From Ahaetulla prasina (Eukaryota; Chordata; Lepidosauria; Squamata; Colubridae), in assembly GCF_028640845.1 (NCBI RefSeq), contig NC_080543.1, positions 97,639,825-97,703,824 on the forward strand: a stretch of DNA of 64,000 nucleotides. Reading direction: 5' to 3'. The notes below the pieces were generated by a model, which did not search any database, was not told the origin of the DNA, and saw only the letters and a program-made list of their open reading frames with translations. A program made the position numbers and the translations under genes. Shown in pieces: positions 24,501 through 36,500 of this stretch; position 1 is the stretch's first letter, and every line of letters starts with the position of its first letter.

Positions 24501-27500
24501 CAGGCTTCAAGCCTACCTTGATGATATATTTAATCATTAAATTTAATTATGTCATCTTCCTTATCATCAGCGGAACGGGATGTACGCACTACTATCCAGG
24601 TTCTACAGGACCATGGATTTTCTATTAACTGGGACAAAAGCCACCTAGTCCCATCTACCCATATTGTTCACCTGGGGGCTGAGATAGATACGGGGCGGTC
24701 TATGGTTTTCCTTTCAGAGGATAGACGAGCCAGCCTCGCCAACTTAGCGGTTCATTGTCAGTGGGTGGGTCCTATTTTCTTGCTGCAATTATCACAGCTC
24801 TTGGGGAAAATGGTCTCCACCTACGACATCGTGCCCTGATCTCGCCTCCACAGCCGACCCCTGCAGTGGTTCATGCTTCCACATCAGCGGAACCGCATCA
24901 GCTCTTCTCTCAGGAGGGTTGTTCTTCCCGCCGATGTTCGAGCTTCATTCGATTGGTGGACGTCTCAGGCCATATCCCAGGGGACCTATTTCAGAGAACC
25001 CTCTCGATTGACCATCACAACCGATGCAAGCTATTCGGCTGGGGGGCGCATCTGGGGCCCCATTTGGCTCAGGGTCAGTGGTCGGATCAAGAAGCCCGTT
25101 GCAGCATCAATCTACTGGAGCTGCGGGCCATTTTCCTGGCCCCCCAGGCATTCTCAACGCAAATCGTGGGTCAAGACATTTTGATTCTAACGGACAACAC
25201 CACGGCGAAGGCCCATGTGAACCGCATGGGAGGTACTCATTCTCACTCCCTTCTTCAGGAGTCACTTCGGCTGGGACAGTGGGCAGAATCCCACCTCAGG
25301 TCCCTGAAAGCCTCCCACATTTCAGGTGTAGCCAATACTACAGCAGACTTCCTCAGTCGAGGTATTATCGATCAGGTGGAATGGGCTCTGACTCCTTCCT
25401 TGTTCAACGACCTATCTTTCCGTTTTGGCTGATCTCTGGTGGACCTGTTCTCGTCGGCCTCCAATCACCAACTCCCCAGGTACTTCACCCGGTTCCCATC
25501 CCGGGGGTCAGAGGCGGTGGATGCCCTACGCAGCAGATGGCCACTAGGCCTCCTTTACGCCTTTCCTCTAATACCCCTCATTCCCAGAGTGATCCGCAAA
25601 CCCCTGGAGGAGAAGGCCGAATTGCTTCTAGTGGCACCATATTGGCCCAGGAGGCCTTGGTTTGTGGATCTCCTGGCCTTATCAGTACAGGTTCCTTAGC
25701 GGATACCAGCAAACAAAGTGGTCCTTTGTCAGGGGTCCCTTCAGCACTCGGACCCACAATGGTTTTGCCTAGCCGTCTGGAGGTTGAGCGGCTCCTCCTA
25801 ACGCGGGCCAACGTTCCATCCAAGATCATCTCGATGATCCAGGCGGCCCGCCGTGACTCTACCTCTCGCATTTATCAAGCGACCTGGAAAACTTTTGCCT
25901 CCTGGTGTGAGGCCCGTGGCAGGTCGCCAACCTCTGCTTCCGTCGTCCACGTGTTGGAATTTCTCCATGACGGTTTCGAGTCCGGTCTCTCTCCAAACAC
26001 CCTGAGATGACAACTGGCGGCAATATCTTCAATACTTACCTGTGGATCACTGCACTCCCTTTCCAGAGAACCCCTTCTACGGGACTTTCTCCGTGGAGCC
26101 ACTAATCTGAGACCTCCAGTGGTCCACCGGTTTCCTTCAGGGATTTTACACAGGGTTCTGTCCGCCTTTTTTTTTTTTGTTTGTTTACATTTATACCCCG
26201 CCCTTCTCCGAAGACTCAGGGCGGCTTACAATGTATAAGGCAATAGTCTCATTCTATTTGTATATTTTTTTTTACAAAGTCAACTTGATGCGGGCCCCAT
26301 TTGAACCGTTGAGGGAGGTTTCTCTCTGGTTCCTGTCCTTCAAGGTTTCCTTCTTGATAGCCATTACATCGGCCCGCAGAGTTTCTGAACTCTCTACACT
26401 GTCTATTCGGCAGGATCTGTGTGTATTTCATAGGGACAGGGTAGTCCTATGCCTGGATCCTACTTTCCTCACCAAGGTTAATACGATTTTTCATCGCACC
26501 CAAGAACTCTCCCTTCCGAACTTTTGTCCGAATCCTCAACGTCCGCAGGAATTCGTCTGGCACAATCTAGACGTTCGGCGGGCATTAAAGATTTATATAC
26601 TTCGAACAGCGTCAATACGACGGACCAAAGCGCTCTTTGTGTCATTCCAGCCTACATCTCTGGGGACGAGAGTTAACAAATCGGTCTTGTCTAGATGGAT
26701 CAGAGCTACAATTGTCATAGCCTATGAGAGGCAGGCTCTCCCAGTCCCTTGACATATTACCGCACACTCTACTAGAAGCGCCTCCACATCTGCAGCTTGG
26801 GCTACTCAGGCATCTCTGGAGGAGATATGTAGAGCTGCAGCCTGGTCCACTCCAACGGCATTCATTTGCCACTACCGACTGGACGCTTTCGTGTCCTCTG
26901 ACGCTGCCTTTGGAAGACGGGTCCTGCAGGCGGTTCGGGAGGATTTGGAGTAATATCGTCGGCCTCTCCCTCCTGAGAGGACATCAAGCTTGGGTATGTC
27001 CCAAACCTGACCGCCGTTTCCCCCGACAATGAGAATGGGCGTTGGCTTACCTGAACGCCCCTTCTAGGAGAGGGGGAAACGGCGGTCAGTCCCACCCTTT
27101 GCGGTCGGCCGACTGGAAGGGTCTTGGGGGGGGGAGCACACTAATTCTTTCTCATTTCCGGACGACACATCCATCTGCTGTCACTTCCTCGCCGAAAAGC
27201 TGGGGAACGGCTGTTGGAGGCGGGGCTTATAAGAAATTCAGCAGACTCGGTCCTGAGGCATACAAGAGGATTTTCCCAGACCTGACCGCCGTTTTCCCCT
27301 CTCCTAGAAGGGGCATTCAGGTAAGCCAATGCCCATTCTCACCTAGCACCTATCACTATCCCAGGACAATTGTTATCTAGATTTCTCAAATTTCCTTGCT
27401 CTTTTATAAATGCTGTACTGCAGTCATATTCTGGGTAAATCTTCCACTGCATCTTCAATTTCAACAATTCATTAAGGGGATGTTTTTCATGCTTTGAATA

Positions 27501-30500
27501 CAGCTGTTTTAAAAACCTAGAACACAAGTTGTAACCACTTCCCCTACTGACTCAATTTGATACATGATAAATATGATTGTCCATTTTTGAGCTTTCCTAT
27601 ATTATTAATATGATTTTATCCATTATTCTATATTTTTATGGCATTATTATAAATTATCTCCTATCCTAATATGTATTACGGTATATATTATATCATAGTT
27701 CCAGTGCTAACTAATCTTTGCAAGACCCTTCTACTTCATGTTTGAAGCTTACGAGGAGACAAGTTCAAAGTTCTGAGTTTAAACAGGATGTTTGCTTTAA
27801 ATTCTAGTATTAAGTTAGACAAATTAATACTATGAGATAAATAAGCCTAAATATTCATACTATCATACATTGTAGAAATATTTGAAATTATGTGAGAAAC
27901 AGTAGAAAATGTTGCATAGTAATTCAATGATTGCTCTTTAAAAATGTGTTACTTGTTTAATTGTGTAGTTTAATTTTATTTTGGCAAACAAATTATTCCC
28001 TTTGTAGCAAGATGGATAATCCAAATCTGGAATATTCAAGAAATATTTGCCGTAATTGTAGATTTGCTTATACATTTCAAATAGATAAATAATCTATTTA
28101 TGTGGCAATTATACTATTATAATGACTATTATATAAATAGTAATGTATGTTTATAGTTGTACAAATAGTAATGTATATTTATTTATTTGTTAGGTGAGGA
28201 GGAAATTGTTAGTTTTTTCCCTAAAGGAGAACCAGGAACTGTCTCTTGTCTATCAGGTAGCCAGTCTAACCATGCTGTGACTTGGTATAGAAATGATATT
28301 GAGATACCTACAACTACAGATAACTCCCGGGTTTATCAGCAAGCAAACTTGCTTTGGTTTTATCCTGCACAACTAGAAGATTCTGGAATGTATCAGTGCA
28401 TTTAGTAAGTCAGTTTATTGATTCATTATTTATTATTTGCATTTGCTGGTAGTCCCAACCCAACTTACAATAATTCATTTAGTGACCATTCAAAGTTACA
28501 ATGGCATTGAAAAAAGTGACTGATTATGTTTCACACTTTTGACCATCCCCATAATCTTATGTTCCAAATTTGATTGCTTGGCAGCTGGCATGCATTTATG
28601 ATGGTTGCAGTGTCCCTGGGTAACGTGTTACATTTGTGATCTTCTGACAAGCAAAATCAATGGGGAAGCCAGATTCAATAACTGTAACTAACTTAACAAT
28701 TGCAATGATTCATTTAACAAGAAAGGTCATAAAATGGAAACGTTGGGCTCAATTGTGGTTGTAAGTCAAGGACTACCTGTATATCTCACATTTTCTGTGG
28801 GTGATCAAAGATGTATACTATAAGAACAATTCTAAACCAGATACTAATCCAAGTGAGAAACCATAACTTTCCTTAAAATTTTCCATGAACTCCACCGACA
28901 AACAGGGACATAACTTGATCATACTCCAACATTATAATTACAGTAGTACTTTACATTGGTTATAGCATTTGAAAAATGAAAAGGATTTATAATATAATTG
29001 AAGACAATTCAATGAGAAGAAAATATAAAATTAATATTTTAACCATGTTTATTGGTACTAATTTTTAGCTTTAATTGTATAAATTTTGAGTTCAAACAAT
29101 GCTTGGTAGAAGATAAAAATGGCCATGCTTCTATAATAGTTTACATGCTTAAATGAGAGTAAACACTTCTGAATGATTAGAGTCTTATTTCTAGCTAAAT
29201 TTTTAGGACCAACAGAACTTTATTGCTTCTATTTATTATTCATTTGTTTATATATTTTTCCTGAAAAACATATATTCCTGAAATTAGCAAATTAAATATA
29301 AGAAATTAAATTGGTATAAAAAGTTGTTAACCTATGCTAATGAATCTTGGTCCAAAATCTACTCATATTTTTAGAAGTATATCCAACTCTTAATTGATGT
29401 TATTGTTTTTTCCCCTAAATATTAAATGACTAGCTGGATGCCCATGCTTTGCTACAAAACTATGTGCTCGGGCTTGATAAAGCAACACTTAAGAGTTTGA
29501 AAATTAATGAGTAGTTTTGATCGGCCTCTCCTCTCCCTTTCTCTCCCTCAGGCTAGCCCCACAGAAGCCTCTCCTCTCTATCCTCTTCTCTCCCTCAGGC
29601 TTGCCCCATAGATCCTCTCGTCTCCCCTTCTCTCCCTCAGACTGGTCCCACAGAAGCCTCTCGTCTCCCCTTCTCTCCCTCAGGCTGGTCCCATACATCC
29701 TTTCCTCTCCCTTCTCTCCCTCAGATTGGCCCCCTAGATCCTTTCTTCTCCCCTTCTCTCTCTCAGGCTGGCACCACAGAAGCATCTCCTATTCTATCCC
29801 CTTCTCTCCCTCAGGCTTTCTAGCCCCTTGTCTCCATGAGACTTGCCCCACAGAAGCCTGTCCTATGCTATCCCATTCTCTCCAGAGTTATTTTCAAGAG
29901 TAGAACATCTAACTAATTACCATCAGAGCATGTTATAATAATATAGGAAATGCTAATGCTCTGATGGACATTTTGAAAAAATCCTTTCTTAGTGAGCACC
30001 TAGAAGCCAAGAGGTGCCAAATTTCAAGTTTGTAGGCTTTATGGTTCTGGAGATTTCGTGATTAATGCGTGAGTGGTTTTCGCTTTTATATAGATAATTT
30101 GATGCCAATCACTCTCTTTGTGGATGTATATATTATATAATAACTGAAGTACTGTTACCATTTTTATTACAGTAATTCCAGAAGAGTTAACAAAACCTTA
30201 ATAGTGTTTGAGAACAGCATTGGATTGTGTTTTAATAAAGGAATGGTTTTTGAACAGAAAGTTCCATTAGAATACAGTGGGAAGCTGACTTGTCCAGATC
30301 TTCAAAATTTCAGAAATGATGAAAATGCTCCTTTTGCTTTACAATGGTATAAGGTAAGTCCTTTTCCATAAATACAGAAGCAAAATAGCAATTAAGCAGT
30401 TTATCTTTTCCATTTTTGCACATCACTATCCTGCCATGTTCTACAACCTTTGGACCAGCTATTTACTTGAATTTCCTCTTATTCCATGCATAACCAAATA

Positions 30501-33500
30501 ACCTTTTTTGTTAACTATGGGGCTGTAAAGAGCTCTTCAAAAGTAAACATGTTTTTCTTTTTATACTTTTAACCCACTTTTAACCTATTTTAATCCATAT
30601 CTGACTTTTAAGAATGGTGAAAAGGAGAAAGAGACAGCACTATGCAGCATAGAGTTAATCCAAGCCACCTTCAAATACCTGGGGGTGGTCATCCAGGCCA
30701 CTGGTTCAAGAAAACCACATGACGAATATGTGGATGCCTTGGGCCAAAGATCGGCGAGCGCCATCCTTAATTTTTTTTGCATAAAGGGAAGATATTATGT
30801 CCGTGCCACAATTAAGCTTTTTCTGGCCAAGTCACTAGCACAGCTTCTTTATGGGACCTTGCTCAGACTCTCAGCTTCATGTTTTACACCACTGGAAAAA
30901 GTTTAATCCAAATTCATCAATTCTCCAGATGCCGCGCAGTGTCTCAAATGCACTTCTGCACCTGGAGACAGGATTGACAAAAGTCGAAGTAAGAATCTGT
31001 ATAGCATACTTAAATCTCTGACTAAAACTTAACTTCTTTCCACAAGGCCTTGCTCCATTAATCCTCCAAGACACATTGTGTATCAAGGATGTTGAGTCCA
31101 ACCTTGCCAAACGAGGCTACTCGCCAGCTTCAATATTCAAGATGGACAATGACCAAGCAAAACAAACCTTGTGACAAAGGGTAGAGGACATTGAAAGGCA
31201 AACGGACTTAGAGAAAGCTCTGCTGTTTCTGGCTCCAGACACCATTAGATACATTGTTACGCCTGTCAGCTATCTTAGCCAATAGGAGTCAGCAAACCAC
31301 CAGAAAGCATTTTCACTCGCATGGTGCCATGCGCTTCTTTTGGCCGTCCTGTACGGCAAATATAAAAAGATACCATTGGCTGAAAGCCTCTGTTCCTGTG
31401 GCTCAGGAGAGGTGGAGACTGTGTGTTCTGTCCCCGTTCCCACTTCACAGAGCAAACATGAAGATGCGTGTCTCCCAGTCTTTTTATTTGCTACAGACCT
31501 GATTTTCTTCAACTGAGGAAATACTTGGCAGTGGGTCTGTTATCTTGTATTCAAGGTCCGTTGCCAAAACTCATTCACAAAGTCTATTAACCCTCCAACA
31601 ACCGAACTGCAGTGCACCCTTGGTAGCTTTTTTGTCAGTCACAAGGGCCACATGGCAGCTCCACCCCCTTTTATATCCTGTGGGGTGTGGCTCAGTGACT
31701 CAGCAACCTCTGAGCCTGCCACACCTTTTCCTCTGTTGCACACGCTTATCTTTACATCGCTGTCTCGGATCAATCCAGGATTGATCGTCAGCAGCTGGGA
31801 CTTGAGGCGTTGCCAGGGAAGAGGAGGGTGCGGGAGAGGGAGGCCTTGTCAGCTCCTCCTCCTGGCCTGCAGCTGGAACTTGGGGCAGTGCCAGTGAGGA
31901 GGATCCTGGAGAGGGAGGAGCTTCCTGGCTCCTCTCCCTCACTTTCCGAGTCACTCTCCTCCATAGGAACAGGCTTGAGGGCTGGAGTCACAACACTGTG
32001 GGTCACATACTCCTTCGATGTTCCTTTTATACAGAGATTCAGAAAAAGCATATTCTGACAATAACTGCTGGGTATCCTGGCCGTTCTGACACCGCTTTTC
32101 TCCAGTGGCTGCTTAAGGATGAACAGTCCATAATACAACACAGGTGGCTAGATTCTGAGCAGCAGCACTGGGAATTCGTTGGAAACATGTGACTAATCCA
32201 CCATAGTTATATTAGAAAGGTGGCAAACCCTTTGCACTGCTTACTCCTTTCCCTTTTAGTGTTAAACTGATAACTGGCCACATAGTTTATGGATTGTAAT
32301 TTTAGTATAGGTAAACCATGTATAACTGACAGACTGGATTTTATCATAGTTTTTAGTTGTTATTTATCATTTTATACTAGAATTTTTAATTATATATTTA
32401 CTAAGTGTTTTTATTTGTTATGGTCTCTAGTCTATGACTAATAAACTGAACTGAATTGATTTGAATTGAATTAACTATGGTGTTCATTGCAAGCTTCAGG
32501 TCATTCTGAGTTTTAGCTTTCCAAACTCATTCTTACGTACATTGATTATTCTATGATTTTTTTTTCTTTTACTATAAGGCTGACTCTCTTTAGTTTTTCT
32601 ACATGAAAAACTTTCACCTTTTACTTCTCAATTTGTTAGATAGTTCTTTTTTCATGTATATATTTATTATGTTTTATCAATGGGATTAAAATACAAAATG
32701 GAAAAAAAGAAAAAATATACCTCCAACAGTAACAATAACAATAAAAAATGTATACAAAAATGGGTCTGTAAATAGCTATAAAATTTTTCTTATTTAACAA
32801 GAAAAATATATAAACAAATATTTCAGATGAGGATGTCTCTATCTAGCAGTTCATTGTTTTCAGTGGGTGCCTCTCCTTTTTCTTCTCTGATACTGTGTGT
32901 GTTTGGATGCTTGTTTATTGTCTCATATTTCAGAATTTTTCAACACAAGATTTTATTTTATTTTTTACAATTTTTATAATTCAGGATTTCTGTCCATAGA
33001 ATATTTCCAATGCTTTTTCTTAGCCTATTGGAATAAGTTCTTTTGAATTTAGAACCCTAATCTGATTATCTTCATTTTGCTCTGCTTATGCTATAATAAT
33101 ATAGTAGGTAAATTCCAAGATGACATGGGCATTCTCTCAGAAGGTCCCTGCAACTTCCACATCCAAAATATTTTTCCCCATGAGAAGTATTAAGTCCACT
33201 GTACTGATTACCTAATTTCTTCCTCCACCTTTTATATGATGAAGCTGTCTTCAAGCCATTCAAGAATCTGTTGGCCCTCCTGTGGCCTTTTATGACACCG
33301 ACACTTCACCTTGGATGTATTTTTCAGGCAAAATTGTATTAATTGCAATTCTAAACATTGTTTCTGTTATAAAATGAGAATCTTTAATATTGTTTTGGAG
33401 CCAGATTGTTTCTTGCTTGGCTTCATTTAATAGTTTTTGAGAGGAGTTCCAACATGAACCTCAAATATGCTTTCAAGTCTTTGCAATGCTGATATAAAGA

Positions 33501-36500
33501 CATTGTTTTTTTTTTTTCTTTTACTATAAGGCTGACTCTCTTTAGTTTTTCTACATGAAAAACTTTCACCTTTTACTTCTCAATTTGTTAGATAGTTCTT
33601 TTTTCATGTATATATTTATTATGTTTTATCAATGGGATTAAAATACAAAATGGAAAAAAAGAAAAAATATACCTCCAACAGTAACAATAACAATAAAAAA
33701 TGTATACAAAAATGGGTCTGTAAATAGCTATAAAATTTTTCTTATTTAACAAGAAAAATATATAAACAAATATTTCAGATGAGGATGTCTCTATCTAGCA
33801 GTTCATTGTTTTCAGTGGGTGCCTCTCCTTTTTCTTCTCTGATACTGTGTGTGTTTGGATGCTTGTTTATTGTCTCATATTTCAGAATTTTTCAACACAA
33901 GATTTTATTTTATTTTTTACAATTTTTATAATTCAGGATTTCTGTCCATAGAATATTTCCAATGCTTTTTCTTAGCCTATTGGAATAAGTTCTTTTGAAT
34001 TTAGAACCCTAATCTGATTATCTTCATTTTGCTCTGCTTATGCTATAATAATATAGTAGGTAAATTCCAAGATGACATGGGCATTCTCTCAGAAGGTCCC
34101 TGCAACTTCCACATCCAAAATATTTTTCCCCATGAGAAGTATTAAGTCCACTGTACTGATTACCTAATTTCTTCCTCCACCTTTTATATGATGAAGCTGT
34201 CTTCAAGCCATTCAAGAATCTGTTGGCCCTCCTGTGGCCTTTTATGACACCGACACTTCACCTTGGATGTATTTTTCAGGCAAAATTGTATTAATTGCAA
34301 TTCTAAACATTGTTTCTGTTATAAAATGAGAATCTTTAATATTGTTTTGGAGCCAGATTGTTTCTTGCTTGGCTTCATTTAATAGTTTTTGAGAGGAGTT
34401 CCAACATGAACCTCAAATATGCTTTCAAGTCTTTGCAATGCTGATATAAAGACATTGTTTTTTTTCTTTTTCTTCTTTGGCCAAGAAGATTACAAATGTT
34501 TCATTTTCTTTAGTTTTCACTTCTTTCCCTGTATCCTTCTTATTCTTCCATATTCTTCCATATATGTTATCCATCTTTCCATAATTAGGTGGTGTATTCA
34601 GGTAAGTAATAGGAAGAGGAAGGTGTGCTGATTATGTTCACCACCTTGAGCTAATTGTAAAAATAAAGGTGGGGTATAAATAAATAAATTTAAATCTGTT
34701 TTATTGTGCGGTCCTTGGTGCTCTCTGAGCTTAGCTGTTTTCTTTCAGAGATTTCATTACACAACAAGGTAACATCACCAGTGGTTTAGTTTTAAGGAGC
34801 TTTATAGCTTCTCTCCTTGATTAATTTCCACCCATTGCTTCTTGTCCTGCCCTGAGGTGCTTTGAAGAATAGCTTCACTCCCTCTTCTTTGCGGCAGCCC
34901 ACAAAGAGGGAATCAAGCTATTCCTCCAAAGCACTTGAGGGAAATTTAATGTTTACCAGAGTTGCTTCTAGATGAGATGAGTGGTACACAAATCAAATCA
35001 AATCAAATCAATCCAATTAAAAAAAATGATTATCCTGAGAAATATCAAGAATCTTTTGGTTCCTAATTTACATTTATGAACTTTTTGTTAATTGCAGTTC
35101 ACTAGTCCTGTTAATAAATTATCTTTAGCTTGCAGATCTGGAATGGACTGATTTGATTTTTCTGTTTTGGTTATATAGTATGTGTTTGATAAAAGAGTTT
35201 AGCTTGGTATTAACTATTCTTATAATATTTGCTTATTTTTGTTTCAGGAATGCAATTTGCATTTATATGAAGACTGGAAATTTAGCAGTTCTGGAGAAAG
35301 TCTTCTAATTAATAATATAACTAAGGAAGATGAAGGAATTTATATATGCAGAGCTAAACTTATATATCAGGGAAAAGAATATAATATTTCACGGGCCATC
35401 AAGCTAACTACTTTTGGTATGTAATTTTCATCTTGTAGTTATTGGTATATCATAGAATTTATTTTATAAAATAAAATTGGTTTTTTAAAAAAATCTATGG
35501 AACCTGCAACCTAAATTTGCAATATAGCCTTGATACATTATTTCTGCTGTCTGAGGTACTATATACTACATATTTGGTTAAAGTTCTTCTGAGCGTATAT
35601 TTTAGCAGAAAAAGATTGTCAGTACTGCCAGTTATCATGTAAATGATTATATTTACATTAACAGAATCTAAGTATGTTCAGAACAAAGTATATGCTTTCA
35701 TTTTCAGGCTATCATTGCTTTAATAATAGAATTATATCACAAACCTACTTTTCCAATTGTATAACTATGAGGTATTGGCACAGCCTTTTAGTAACTGAAA
35801 GCTCTAACTGGTAATAAAATTCATTTGTAAAAATTAATCTATAGCATTGCAATAGATTTTATAGTTACTTATTTTCAGTATTTTTTTACTGTTTTAGAAA
35901 TACCAAAGAAAAATATTCCAGATATAATTTATCCAAATAACAACTCAATTGAAGTAAAACCAGGTAAGTAATTACTTCATTTGAAAAAGAAACTGTTCTT
36001 AATAGTCCTAGGCAAACTCAAAAATGTTATGATTATTCACCACTATAATTATTTGTGATTTGCAGATTCCAGATTTGACCTGGTATGTAATGTCTCAGCA
36101 GATCCTCTGGATGAAATGGTAATTGTAACCTGGAAGTTCAATAATGAGACATTAAATACAGATGAGAAGTATAAGTAAGTACAATATGCTGTTTTTCTAG
36201 GCGGTTCTGAATTATTACATTTTTACTTAATGCTGTGGGGTTAGATATTTATATAAATATGAAGCAAGCCTCCCTGTGAAATAAATTTATTTAACTGCAA
36301 TAGCTTGTTGATTTAGTAATAGTGTACCAATGTATATTACTAATAGGAATTCCTAAAATGTACTTCTTAGTGCTTTCCAGACATTTTATAGCAAAATGGA
36401 ACTATCCGGGTGAAATGCTACCAGTTCGGACCGGTTTGGCCGATCCGGTAGCGATGGCGGTGGATGGTTCGGAGAACTGGTAGAAATGGCAGCACAAGGC

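Larger units (their letters stand above)
21243..27343 (+). mobile_element. DIRS-type tyrosine-recombinase retrotransposon, near full length
   Basis: About 6.1 kb with the complete DIRS plan: left inverted repeat, gag-like region, reverse transcriptase, RNase H, tyrosine recombinase, internal complementary region, right inverted repeat. DIRS elements replicate through a circular intermediate and insert with a tyrosine recombinase, so no target duplication is expected and none is evident. The coding frames are broken by in-frame stops (22279, 23272, 26750), a break just after the RT catalytic box near 24535, and a foreign insertion at about 26166-26283, so it is a dead copy. It lies in intron 1 of gene 1, in sense. 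Confidence 0.9.

Noticed and set aside
33072..34215. Two identical 63-codon minus-strand frames as a duplicated small gene
   Set aside because: Identity is explained by the 952-bp tandem duplication. There is no start context, splice sites or recognisable protein.
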